A DNA stretch of 64,000 nucleotides from assembly GCA_035289385.1 (NCBI GenBank), contig DATDXI010000012.1, positions 1 to 64,000 on the forward strand. Reading direction: 5' to 3'. This document shows, one piece after another, positions 16,538 through 24,691 of this stretch. How positions within the stretch are numbered: position 1 is the stretch's first letter; each line of letters opens with the position of its first letter. The translations under genes were made by a program, and so were the position numbers. This DNA comes from JACOZM01 sp035289385 (GTDB lineage: Archaea; Nanobdellota; Nanobdellia; Woesearchaeales; GW2011-AR9). Below the pieces are notes generated by a model. It saw only the letters and a program-made list of their open reading frames with translations. It did not search any database and had not been told where the DNA came from.

Positions 16538-17452
16538 TTACTTCTTCTTCAAGTCTAAATCCAATCGATGAGGCAAATCTGCATGATCGTATCTCCCTTC
16601 CTCAACCAATCCATGCTCAAACCCTCTCCAGCGGAAAACTGCATCACGATGACCAGCATCAAACCGAACTGTTGTTCCGGATGCATATGCTCGACTAGGA
16701 TCCAGATATTCTGCCACTAATGGAACTATTTCCTCCAGTGAACCGCTTCGACCCAGAGTTGTTGATTCATCAAAAGCTCGTCTCCTCGCCAAAGTATAAC
16801 CTGAATCATCTACTTCTCCTTGCAAGGGATTTGAGGGAGTAATAATATTTCCAGGCTCAATCAGAACTGAAACAATTCCAGCTCTACCCCAATCAACAGC
16901 AAGAGAGTGGGCTAGAGAAGCCACTGCTGCTTTTGAGGCAGCATATACAGGTTTGCCACGATCTCCATACCCTGCTAAAATAGACCCGATAGTAACAATA
17001 TTTCCACGAACACCAGTAACTCCCCCGAATGTATCAGGAACAACTGTAGTGGGATTATTCCGTAGCATGAGACTAATTGCAAGTTGTGAAGCATGTAAAG
17101 CAGCATAAAAGTTATGTTCAAAAACACGCATAACATCTGCCTTGCTGATGCCTAAGGTATTAGTAACATAGTGTGGAACATAAGCAGTATTAACCAAACC
17201 TCGAATATCTGAATTAGTTTCTCCAATTCGCTTGAAGACCACCTTTGTTAAAGCTTCATCTGCTAGATCCACATCATGTTTTTGGATTGTATCATTATCT
17301 GCATCAATAGAAGCCAAAACTTCTGGATCATTGGAAAGAGCAATGACACGCCCATTATGCTCGGGTATATATCTTACTAAAGCTCGTCCAAGACCATCAC
17401 CAACACCAGCTATAATAACTGTCTTTCCTTCAAAATCAATATGAATTGCCAT
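16538..17452 (-). CDS. Short-chain dehydrogenase/reductase
   Basis: ATG 17452 is chosen because a TATA box sits about 25 bases upstream; ATG 17470 would be too close to it. The protein of 304 residues has the SDR NAD(P) loop GVGDGLGRA, an N-[ST]AY segment (LVNTAYVPHY), a serine in NIVTIGSILAG and the catalytic YAASK. The C-terminal 40 residues, rich in Arg, His and Asp, extend past the standard fold. SDRs named PtmA lie beside legionaminic acid genes in Campylobacter, so a role in modifying the nonulosonate or a precursor is plausible. The reaction is not known. It follows the same strand as the neuB fusion but has its own promoter. Confidence 0.85.
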   Translation of the reverse strand: MAIHIDFEGKTVIIAGVGDGLGRALVRYIPEHNGRVIALSNDPEVLASIDADNDTIQKHDVDLADEALTKVVFKRIGETNSDIRGLVNTAYVPHYVTNTLGISKADVMRVFEHNFYAALHASQLAISLMLRNNPTTVVPDTFGGVTGVRGNIVTIGSILAGYGDRGKPVYAASKAAVASLAHSLAVDWGRAGIVSVLIEPGNIITPSNPLQGEVDDSGYTLARRRAFDESTTLGRSGSLEEIVPLVAEYLDPSRAYASGTTVRFDAGHRDAVFRWRGFEHGLVEEGRYDHADLPHRLDLDLKKK

Positions 17453-17472
17453 TTCTTTTAGATAAAACATCC

Positions 17473-17482
17473 ATTTATAAAA
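17473..17482 (-). promoter_or_regulatory. TATA box for the SDR gene
   Basis: The minus strand reads TTTTATAAAT centred about 25 bases before ATG 17452. Confidence 0.6.
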
Positions 17483-17568
17483 ATTAAGAAAGATTAGTCC
17501 TAAAAAGTAAAGACATTTAATAAGAAAAAGTAAGTTTATTATATCTAGAGTAAATCAAATAAAAATCA

Positions 17569-18435
17569 TCACAAATACCCCTCATCCGCCCATGCCCACC
17601 AGTACCACTGCTTATCGACGCTATTGATCTTCTCTTCGTACATCTTTAGGGTTGGAGGATTCGACAAACGTCCCTTCAGCCGCAAGATAGACTCCAGCTG
17701 TTCTTCAACAAGATCCTTATTCTTTCCGGACAAATACGTCACGGCATTGGAATACAACGCCAGCTTGACCTCTATTGCCCGAAAAATATCTTCAGAAGAG
17801 AAATGCTGCTTCATCCCTACAAGATTATGCCCATGCTGGCGATAAAAATACCTTGTCCCCTCAACCTTATGAGCAGTATGTCCTTGAGCAAGCAGACTGA
17901 AAAAGAACCACCAGTCGCCAACGATAAGATCATCAGCATACGGCCAGACCTTCTTCAACAATTCCCAACGGACAGCTGAATGGCCAAAGCCAATAAGATG
18001 CTTCTCTATCTCATCCTCAAATTTCACTTGGCTAACACCAGCAGGAATAAAATTCTTGTTCAACAGCTTCCCCTCGTTATCAACCGCTTCCATATCCGTA
18101 AAAACAATATCATTATTTTTCAAGCCATGAATTAAAACCTCGACCCTCTTCTCATCAAAGAAATCATCCGTATCGGTAAAGATGATGTTTTCCACATCTT
18201 TTTCTTTTTTTAAAACGTCAAGCATCAATCGTCGGATATCAATGGTCCCGGCAGGATTTTTATCTACAGGAATGATTCTGACAGGAACAGTACATGTTCC
18301 AATTTCACAACCAGAATGATTATCAAACAAAAAGAGCTCAAACTGTTTTTTGGTCTGCTTATTGATGGATTGGATATAATCTGGAAAGAAAGCTGCAACA
18401 GAGGGATGCAAGATGCCGACGACGATCGTCCTCAC
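17569..18435 (-). CDS. Glycosyltransferase family 2-like protein
   Basis: The GTG at 18435 overlaps the upstream TGA (GTGA) and has GGAGAGGTG before it, so I take it as the start. The 288-residue protein has a GT-A layout: TIVVGILHPSVAAFFPDYI, FELFLFDNHSG, ENIIFTDTDDFFDEKRVEVL with the metal-binding TDTDD, a Gly-His-Ser-Ala segment (IGFGHSAVRWELLKK), and VGDWWFFFSLLAQG in the acceptor region. It should transfer a sugar from a nucleotide donor, inverting, on the cytoplasmic face. The donor is unknown. Coupling to the PglD-like acetyltransferase gene suggests that the two act on the same sugar. Confidence 0.75.
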   Translation of the reverse strand: MRTIVVGILHPSVAAFFPDYIQSINKQTKKQFELFLFDNHSGCEIGTCTVPVRIIPVDKNPAGTIDIRRLMLDVLKKEKDVENIIFTDTDDFFDEKRVEVLIHGLKNNDIVFTDMEAVDNEGKLLNKNFIPAGVSQVKFEDEIEKHLIGFGHSAVRWELLKKVWPYADDLIVGDWWFFFSLLAQGHTAHKVEGTRYFYRQHGHNLVGMKQHFSSEDIFRAIEVKLALYSNAVTYLSGKNKDLVEEQLESILRLKGRLSNPPTLKMYEEKINSVDKQWYWWAWADEGYL

Positions 18436-19160
18436 GTGCGTTTCACCTCTCCAGATATGTTCCCACAAGAAGAACAGGAAGAGCTGTAAGAAGCTTGTGC
18501 TGCAGAAGGCTCTTTATATTTCAACAATTTAGCCGGATTCCCTACCATCACTGCATTGTCTTCAACATCCTTTAACACGACAGCCCCTGCACCGATGGTG
18601 GCATTATTTCCTATCTTTACTCCTTGGATGACAACAGACCCTACTCCCAGCCAATTCTTGCTGCCCATTCTCAGCCCGCCGCAAGGATGCACTCCGGCAT
18701 GGACAAAGTTATAATCACCGATGATTGTATCATGGCTGATGCTGCAGCACCTATTGAAATAGTTAAAATTTCCAATCGTGATGTCCGCAGTAACGACACA
18801 ATAGGCATTGAAGATGTTGCCTTCTCCCAGACGGACGCTTGTAGCATCGATCTGCACCGAAGGGTGGACGATGTTGGGAAAAAAGATTCCTTTCTCCATA
18901 GATTTTAATTGTCGGACCATCTTCTCCACCACATCAGAATTTCCTATAGAAAAAGCAACGGCAACATTATCTGCAATATTATCTAATGAAGAAAATACTT
19001 CTGCAAAGCTTCCCATGACAGGATAACCTTTGACGATGGATCCTTTCTTCAGATGATCATCATCTACAAAGCCAATGATATCATAACTCCCTACCTGCTC
19101 CAGCAGTAAGGCAATATTCTTCCCCTGGCCGCTGGCTCCGATGATGACTATCTTCTGCAT
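18432..19160 (-). CDS. PglD/NeuD-type sugar O- or N-acetyltransferase
   Basis: This 242-residue protein begins with a small Rossmann-like sugar-nucleotide domain (KIVIIGASGQGKNIALLL), then a left-handed beta helix made of hexapeptide repeats (SVRLGEGNIFNAYCVV, ITIGNFNYFNRCC, VKIGNNATIGAGAVVLKDV) and ends VMVGNPAKLLKY. The layout is that of PglD, NeuD and LegH, which acetylate an amino sugar or a sialic acid with acetyl-CoA. The histidine in SISHDTIIGDYNFVHAG probably serves as base. A tail of about 30 residues carries CSSC and is unusual. A TATA element about 27 bases before ATG 19160 makes it the first gene of a two-gene operon with the GT2. Confidence 0.85.
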   Translation of the reverse strand: MQKIVIIGASGQGKNIALLLEQVGSYDIIGFVDDDHLKKGSIVKGYPVMGSFAEVFSSLDNIADNVAVAFSIGNSDVVEKMVRQLKSMEKGIFFPNIVHPSVQIDATSVRLGEGNIFNAYCVVTADITIGNFNYFNRCCSISHDTIIGDYNFVHAGVHPCGGLRMGSKNWLGVGSVVIQGVKIGNNATIGAGAVVLKDVEDNAVMVGNPAKLLKYKEPSAAQASYSSSCSSCGNISGEVKRT

Positions 19161-19314
19161 ACCTCCACAATCAAAGTACGATTAATAAAGGTTATGAATT
19201 CTATGTTTTTCACCAACATTAACGATAAAATGGTTTTACTCTCTCCCGGATGCAGCACGCGAGATGCACCACTCAGAGAAAAAAATGAGGATGGAGATTG
19301 TCTCCAAAGTCCAT

Positions 19315-19325
19315 AATATTTATAA
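19315..19325 (+). promoter_or_regulatory. TATA box for the BKACE gene
   Basis: ATAATATTTAT is centred about 27-28 bases before ATG 19348, fitting a leaderless message. Confidence 0.65.
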
Positions 19326-19347
19326 GAGCAAATAGAAACAGCAACCT

Positions 19348-20196
19348 ATGGAAAAACTCATCATCAATTTCACGCCGACAGGGATGATACCCACCAAAGA
19401 TATGACACCCTACGTTCCTATCAGCCCCGAAGAGATCGCCAACGAAATCTTAGAAGCAGCAAAATTAGGGGTTTCCATGGTCCATATCCACGGGCGTGAA
19501 GAAGACGGAGAACCTACATCAAATAAGGAAGTTTATGGGGAGATCATCCGCAGAGTTCGGGAAAAGAACAAGGAAATAATCTTAGGAGTAACTACCAGCG
19601 GCAGAAAAGAGACGTCATTTGAAGGCCGTTCCCAAGTTCTTGATCTGGAAGGTCCATTGCGCCCCGATACGGCCAGCTTAACGTTAAGCTCCTTAAATTT
19701 CAACAAAGAAGCCAGCATGAATTCTCCTGATCTTATCCAGAAATTAGCCAAGAAGATGCTTGACAACGGAATTAAGCCAGAGCTCGAAGTGTTTGACATT
19801 GGGATGATCAACTATGCCCATTACCTTATCAAGAAAGACCTCGTCAAGCCGCCATATTACTTCAATCTTCTCCTAGGCAACATTGCTTGCGCGCAAGCTG
19901 ATCTCATCATGGCCGGCTTGATGCTCAGAGAATTGCCTCCAGGAAGCACCTGGAGCTTTGCGGGGATAGGTGATGCCCAGCTGAAGATGAATGCGTTAGC
20001 TGTCGTCTGGGGAGGAGGAGTACGAATAGGATTGGAAGACAATATCTTTTTTGATAACCCTGTCCGAAAAGTGCTAGCAAGCAATTTACAGCTTATCCAA
20101 CGGATAGTGACATTGGCGAAGACCTATGGGCGAGAGATAGCTACTCCGCGAGAAGTTCGGCAGATGCTCGGCTTAAGGATGCCGGAAGAGATTTAA
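19348..20196 (+). CDS. Beta-keto acid cleavage enzyme (BKACE, former DUF849)
   Basis: This 282-residue TIM-barrel protein has the zinc-site pattern of the BKACE family at the same residue numbers as 3-keto-5-aminohexanoate cleavage enzyme: VHIHGR gives His46 and His48, and VRIGLEDN gives Glu230. Other family segments are INFTPTGMIPTKDMTPYVP, ELEVFDIGM and WSFAGIGDAQ. Family members condense a beta-keto acid with acetyl-CoA and release acetoacetate and a new acyl-CoA. I see no lysine-fermentation genes, so its substrate here is open; supplying an unusual acyl-CoA for sugar N-acylation is a guess. The gene stands alone on the plus strand with its own TATA box. Confidence 0.88.
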   Translation: MEKLIINFTPTGMIPTKDMTPYVPISPEEIANEILEAAKLGVSMVHIHGREEDGEPTSNKEVYGEIIRRVREKNKEIILGVTTSGRKETSFEGRSQVLDLEGPLRPDTASLTLSSLNFNKEASMNSPDLIQKLAKKMLDNGIKPELEVFDIGMINYAHYLIKKDLVKPPYYFNLLLGNIACAQADLIMAGLMLRELPPGSTWSFAGIGDAQLKMNALAVVWGGGVRIGLEDNIFFDNPVRKVLASNLQLIQRIVTLAKTYGREIATPREVRQMLGLRMPEEI

Positions 20197-20439
20197 GCGC
20201 TGTTTTTGTATTTGTTTAGCTAATTTACGTTTCTCTTCATCTTCTTCGCCGTGAGTTCGAGAAAAGCAAACACTGATTTCATCAGTGCAACAGCAGGCGA
20301 TTTTTAACTGGTCAAGCGGGGTATATTCATCTGTTAAGTTGATAAAAATCGCTCCGTTTTCTTTTCTGACGAAGCTCTTAGCTGAACTCACCTTTGGCGT
20401 CGCCGTGCAAGCGAACAAGTGAGCTTGTTTGCAGGTCAC
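20173..20439 (-). CDS. Doubtful small ORF between BKACE and the dehydratase gene
   Basis: An open frame of 88 codons starts with GTG 27 bases after the stop of the dehydratase gene and ends 24 bases inside the convergent BKACE gene. The middle reads like a protein (AIFINLTDEYTPLDQLKIAC) and the end has a charged helix (HGEEDEEKRKLAKQ). I recognise no family. Its start overlaps a hairpin (arms 20411-20419 and 20424-20432) and I see no promoter or clear ribosome site. It could be a small gene of this operon, a remnant, or chance. If it is not a gene, the 270-base gap holds only the hairpin. Confidence 0.3.
   Translation of the reverse strand: MTCKQAHLFACTATPKVSSAKSFVRKENGAIFINLTDEYTPLDQLKIACCCTDEISVCFSRTHGEEDEEKRKLAKQIQKQRLNLFRHP
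20411..20432. repeat. Inverted repeat (hairpin)
   Basis: GCGAACAAG and CTTGTTTGC pair over nine positions with one G-T, around a TGAG loop. It lies just downstream of the minus-strand dehydratase gene and could be a processing or termination structure. Confidence 0.5.
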
Positions 20440-20466
20440 TGAAGATGAAGCATCTACTTACTTTCT

Positions 20467-21531
20467 TCACAACGTAATATGCAAAGTATCAAGAAGGTCG
20501 GCAATCTGCTCTTTCGTTAAAAAAACACCATCATTGATATCCACGTTCCCACTGCCTTCAGGAATCTTTTTCTCCACACGTTGATATTTTGGCAACAGCT
20601 TGGCCTGCCGTATCACATAAAGATCGCCTGCATCTAGAAGGTGGTTCCTCTCTTCCTCAGTAACAAGAATTTCATGTAACTTCTCCCCAGGTCGTACACC
20701 AATTATTTTTAAGTCGATCTTTTCCGGATCATGACCATACTTTGGCCCAAATGTGCTGATCATCGCTTCTGCTAAATCTATCACTTTCAGCCGCTTCATC
20801 TTGAGGATAAATACTTCTCCTCCCCGAGATAATACTGCTGATTTCAAGACTAACTTCACCGCTGCTTCCATCGTCATAAAAAAACGAGTCATTTCTAAAG
20901 AAGTGATAGTGACAGGGCCACCACGCTGGATCTGCTCTTTAAAGATGGGGATGACCGATCCCACTGAATTTAAGACGTTGCCAAAACGAACACAGGAGAA
21001 TTTAGTTACACAATGCTCCCCTATATCCGCCGTCATGATCAGTTTCTCTGCCAGTAATTTAGTTGCTCCCATCGTGTTGATAGGATTTGCGGCTTTATCC
21101 GTGCTGATGGCCACCATTTTCTTCACTTGCTCATCCCTTGCAACTTCAATCAAATTCTGCGTTCCAATAACATTGGTATGCACTGCCTCAAAAGGATTAT
21201 ATTCACACAACGGAACATGTTTTAGTGCTGCAGCATGAAAGATGATGTCGCAGCCTCGCGCAGCAAGCCTTAGCCGTTCCTTGTCACGGATATCACCTAC
21301 CAAGACCCGCAATAGAGGAGAACAGAGCTTCTCCTGCAGGTGAAATAATCCTGATTCATTATTGTCAAAGACGCGGATTCTTTTTGGGGAGTAAGCGATA
21401 AGCTGCTTCACGATCTCGCTGCCGATAGAGCCACAGCCTCCGGTAATGAGGATATCTTTGTTGAAGAAAAAATCAGCCAGCTCTTTGGCATGGTTACTTC
21501 TTTTCTGAAACACCATCGTCTTCAAACTCAT
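20467..21531 (-). CDS. UDP-GlcNAc 4,6-dehydratase family protein (PseB/CapD-like)
   Basis: The start is ATG 21531, which overlaps the TGA of the preceding aminotransferase gene (ATGA); 92 further upstream codons are read from inside that gene and are not real. The 354-residue protein is a short extended SDR of the PseB/FlaA1/CapD type: ILITGGCGSIGSEIVKQL for NAD(P), FHAAALKHVPLCE, ISTDKAANPINTMGATKLLAE, and VRFGNVLNSVGSV. In this subfamily STDKA occurs at the catalytic site. The reaction makes a 4-keto-6-deoxy sugar from UDP-GlcNAc, with C5 inversion in PseB. The coupled DegT enzyme would aminate it, the first two steps to pseudaminic or related acids. Confidence 0.88.
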   Translation of the reverse strand: MSLKTMVFQKRSNHAKELADFFFNKDILITGGCGSIGSEIVKQLIAYSPKRIRVFDNNESGLFHLQEKLCSPLLRVLVGDIRDKERLRLAARGCDIIFHAAALKHVPLCEYNPFEAVHTNVIGTQNLIEVARDEQVKKMVAISTDKAANPINTMGATKLLAEKLIMTADIGEHCVTKFSCVRFGNVLNSVGSVIPIFKEQIQRGGPVTITSLEMTRFFMTMEAAVKLVLKSAVLSRGGEVFILKMKRLKVIDLAEAMISTFGPKYGHDPEKIDLKIIGVRPGEKLHEILVTEEERNHLLDAGDLYVIRQAKLLPKYQRVEKKIPEGSGNVDINDGVFLTKEQIADLLDTLHITL

Positions 21532-22640
21532 CCTTGCAGCTCCATTATCGATTCTGCCAGTGCCTGTTTCACAACAAGAATATCTTTCTCCTCTAAGGCA
21601 GTATAGAACGGCAACACCATCGTTTCTTTGCTTAACTTCTCCGCAACCGGAAACATCCCTTCCCGATAGCCAAACAGCTGGATATACGCCGGCTGCAAAT
21701 GGATGCAAGGATAAAAATACGCCTTGCTCTGGATTCCCTTTTCCTGAAGTTTTCGGATAACATGATCTCTGATAGCAGCTCTTGTCCGTACGGCAAAGAC
21801 AAACCATCCTGATGGGCTTCCAGGATATACTTTTGGCAGAACAAGGCCAGGAATAGACGAAAGCTCACGGATATATCGTTCTGCAATCGTCTTGCGTTTC
21901 CCACTGATAGTATCAATCCTGCTCAACTGCGCTAGCCCTAAAGCACAGCTCATCTCATCCAAGCGATAATTATAACCGATAATATCATGAGTAAGCCATT
22001 GCAGGTTGCTGCTTCTTCCTTGATTGGCAGCGCTTCGGCAATAATCGGCAATCTGTTTGTTGTCCGTGACAATCATCCCCCCTTCCCCTGTGGTGATCTG
22101 CTTATTGGGATAGAACGCAAACACGGCAACATCGCCAAATGTTCCAACATTTCTTCCTCGGTACGACCCGAAAAGAGCTTCACAGGCATCTTCGATAACT
22201 TTAAGATTATGCTTCCTTGCTATTTCCATGATCTTATCCATGTCACAGCTTTGTCCAAAGACATGGACGATAAGGATAGCTTTTGTCCTCGGAGTTATTG
22301 CCTTTTCAATCAAGTCAGGATTGATGTTAAACGTATCTTCCTCAACATCAACAAATACCGGTGTTGCTCGTTCATAAAGGATGCAGTTGGCAGATGCTAC
22401 AAAGGAGAAAGGAGTGGTTATCACTTCATCCCCATCCTTGATTCCAAGAGCCTTGATGCATAAGTGCAGCCCAGAAGTTCCAGAATTCACACCTACGGCA
22501 AAAGACGTACCGATAATGGCAGAAAATTGCTGTTCAAATTCTTTTAATTTCGGGCCAAGGCTTAATATCCCTGATTCAAGGACGTCTACAACACCCTTTA
22601 TTTCTTTAGCACCGATATCCGGCTTAGCGAGAGGAATCAT
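21528..22640 (-). CDS. DegT/DnrJ/EryC1 sugar aminotransferase (PseC-like)
   Basis: This 370-residue PLP enzyme has the sugar aminotransferase pattern: GTSGLHLCIKALGIKDGDEV for phosphate binding, TTPFSFVASANCIL, VFVDVEEDTFNI, VIEDACEALFGSYRG with the PLP-binding aspartate, and FAFYPNKQITTGEGG with the Schiff-base lysine. It transfers an amino group, usually from glutamate, to a keto sugar nucleotide. Its gene overlaps the PseB-like dehydratase gene by four bases, so the two probably act in sequence, as PseB and PseC or LegB and LegC do. A TATA element about 28 bases before ATG 22640 marks it as the first gene of the operon. Confidence 0.9.
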   Translation of the reverse strand: MIPLAKPDIGAKEIKGVVDVLESGILSLGPKLKEFEQQFSAIIGTSFAVGVNSGTSGLHLCIKALGIKDGDEVITTPFSFVASANCILYERATPVFVDVEEDTFNINPDLIEKAITPRTKAILIVHVFGQSCDMDKIMEIARKHNLKVIEDACEALFGSYRGRNVGTFGDVAVFAFYPNKQITTGEGGMIVTDNKQIADYCRSAANQGRSSNLQWLTHDIIGYNYRLDEMSCALGLAQLSRIDTISGKRKTIAERYIRELSSIPGLVLPKVYPGSPSGWFVFAVRTRAAIRDHVIRKLQEKGIQSKAYFYPCIHLQPAYIQLFGYREGMFPVAEKLSKETMVLPFYTALEEKDILVVKQALAESIMELQG

Positions 22641-22718
22641 AAGATAAAAATCAAGATTGCAAGGTTATAAAGATTATGAATTTAAAGATTGTTGACGACC
22701 ATAGGAAGAATTCCATAT

Positions 22719-22762
22719 CATCCTAGCCACATCCTAGCCACATCCTAGCCACATCCTACCCG
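22719..22762. repeat. Four copies of an 11-bp tandem repeat
   Basis: CATCCTAGCCA occurs three times head to tail and is followed by a variant, CATCCTACCCG. The array overlaps the TAG stop of the GT39 gene, so it reaches into coding sequence. Confidence 0.9.
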
Positions 22763-24546
22763 CAATCATACCTCTCCCCAATGAGTTTTCCTTGAGAGAA
22801 GAAAGATTTCTCTTTTGAACAAAGCAGAGCAACCTTCCTGGCAGGGCTGTCTTCATGCAGCGGCGGCCAATGTAATAGCAGCAGCGTTCCTCCTTCTGCA
22901 GCAATCTTCTGCTCGACGAAAGAAGTATCTTCCCCTAGCTCATTATCTGGAATCCCAAGGACACGAGAATGAGTTAAATCATATTTCTCTCTCCAGTATT
23001 CATGATTGAGATACCACATCATACCTGAATCGCTGACATAAATAGGATACGGCAGATTTTTCTCTTTCACTTCGGAAAGCATCGTATGAACAACATCACT
23101 TACATCAGGAGTCGTTGGATGAAAGAGATATTCCGTAACAAGAAAAATATTGAAAGCCATACCCATCGATAAAAACAAGACAAGAGCCATCCTTGATCCT
23201 CGATGAAGAGACAGGCAAGACAAATAGTTTAAACCGCCTTTTCTCTTGTTCTTTGCTAGCCTGCTCCATAACAGCCATACCAAAGCATAACCACCTACCA
23301 AGAAGGAAAAAAGGATCGTCGCAAAAGAAACACCGAACATCGGTCCAGAAGAGGAAGTGAAGGAAAATAAAAACTGAGCATTACCCTGAAGAAGTTCCTG
23401 CGCATAAAGCTCGGGAAAGCGTGGAATATATTTTACTGCTAAAGAATTGATGAAGAACAATAATCCCAACAGCATCATACCTATGACTCCTCCAAAGAGA
23501 ATTTCTCTTTTCCTAAACTGAAGTCGTTGCAGACAGATCCCACCGATAATTGCTAAGGCGGGAATAGTATTCATGAAATACCTGTCCATCGCACCATACG
23601 TGAGGAACAAGCTATAAAATATCATTGCAGCTCCTACCCACAAAATAAACGGCCGAGCTGATTTTCTTTCCGTGAATAGAGCCAGAGCAAACAATCCAGC
23701 AAATAAAGGTGTTGCCCACAACAAGAACATTCCCACTCCCAAGACAGAAACTCCTTCCGGGCGATATTTTTCCGCAAATCCAGTATACCAGGAAAAAAAA
23801 TGGATAGCACCAGAACCCTGGTCAGGAAGGATCAACATTCCTAATACCAGATAAGCAAAGAAAACCAGAGCACCTATAAAACATATCAGGAAAAGGTCCT
23901 TCATTACTTTTTTAATCAGCCCATGATGATCAATAAAAGCCATCAATATCAACGGTGCAACAATATAAATAGAATTGTATTTCACCGTAACAGCAAAGCC
24001 TAAGCTTAACCCAGCAATGATCTGCCAGAATAAAGGTTTCTTCATCAATGATAGATGCGCTGATGGAGAAGATATTTCCTTTATAGATGCTTCTCTCATA
24101 GATACTGCTGACCGCCGATACTCCAGGTAAGAAAAGAACAGCAGAAGGATAAAGAAAGTAACCATACTCCCTTCAACATCAAATTGTAATGACGCTAATG
24201 TAGGGTAAAAGCTTATCAGCATAAGTACCGTCGACCAGCGAGCAGCAGCAACGCCAAAATTCCTTTTTGCCAAAAAATAGATTAAGATAGTATTGAAAAT
24301 ACCAAATATCCAGGGAACAATTCTAAAGACCCACGTTTCAAGGCCGAAGAAGAATACCAATGGCTTATACAGCAGGTGAAAAAACTGAGGGGAAGGAAAA
24401 TCAGAATTGAAGCCATACTCATCCATCACCGTCAGAGAATAGGCAAAATTTGCTTCATCATCATAGATCGCCTCACCGATATTTGCCAGGCGCAAGCTGA
24501 AGATGAAGATAGCTAAACAAAGAATGAAGATTGTTTTCTTATCCAT
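22756..24546 (-). CDS. GT39-family (ArnT/PMT-like) membrane glycosyltransferase
   Basis: This 596-residue protein has about eleven to thirteen hydrophobic membrane segments followed by a soluble C-terminal domain of roughly 110 residues. The first outer loop carries EAIYDDEANFAYS with Asp29, Asp30 and Glu31, matching the catalytic DE/DD site of GT39 enzymes, which use polyprenyl-phosphate sugars on the outer membrane face. It could add a sugar to a lipid carrier, glycan or protein. The acceptor is unknown. The C-terminal domain ends ERYDCG, the last codons lying in an 11-bp repeat. It lies on the same strand as the Gfo/Idh gene, with a 17-bp repeat array between them. Confidence 0.8.
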   Translation of the reverse strand: MDKKTIFILCLAIFIFSLRLANIGEAIYDDEANFAYSLTVMDEYGFNSDFPSPQFFHLLYKPLVFFFGLETWVFRIVPWIFGIFNTILIYFLAKRNFGVAAARWSTVLMLISFYPTLASLQFDVEGSMVTFFILLLFFSYLEYRRSAVSMREASIKEISSPSAHLSLMKKPLFWQIIAGLSLGFAVTVKYNSIYIVAPLILMAFIDHHGLIKKVMKDLFLICFIGALVFFAYLVLGMLILPDQGSGAIHFFSWYTGFAEKYRPEGVSVLGVGMFLLWATPLFAGLFALALFTERKSARPFILWVGAAMIFYSLFLTYGAMDRYFMNTIPALAIIGGICLQRLQFRKREILFGGVIGMMLLGLLFFINSLAVKYIPRFPELYAQELLQGNAQFLFSFTSSSGPMFGVSFATILFSFLVGGYALVWLLWSRLAKNKRKGGLNYLSCLSLHRGSRMALVLFLSMGMAFNIFLVTEYLFHPTTPDVSDVVHTMLSEVKEKNLPYPIYVSDSGMMWYLNHEYWREKYDLTHSRVLGIPDNELGEDTSFVEQKIAAEGGTLLLLHWPPLHEDSPARKVALLCSKEKSFFSQGKLIGERYDCG

Positions 24547-24590
24547 TTTTCTTATCCATGATCACTCCAATGATCCCTTACACTCTCCTG

Positions 24591-24691
24591 TTCCATACTT
24601 TCTTATGTTCCATACTTTCTTATGTTCCATACTTCTTCAGATTCCATACTTTCTCGGATCCCATGCTCCTCAGATTCTATACTCTCTCGGA
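24591..24691. repeat. Six degenerate copies of a 17-bp tandem repeat
   Basis: TTCCATACTTTCTTATG is repeated with growing divergence to TTCTATACTCTCTCGGA. The array fills the gap between two minus-strand genes and runs 20 bases into the end of the Gfo/Idh gene (stop at 24670). Confidence 0.88.

Noticed and set aside
20467..21807. Longer form of the dehydratase gene starting at 21807
   Set aside because: The extra 92 codons lie inside the aminotransferase gene, are cysteine/glycine-rich noise, and an ATGA-coupled start exists at 21531.
22719..22762. Regular short repeats as a possible CRISPR array
   Set aside because: The units are directly adjacent with no spacers, and no cas gene is present.
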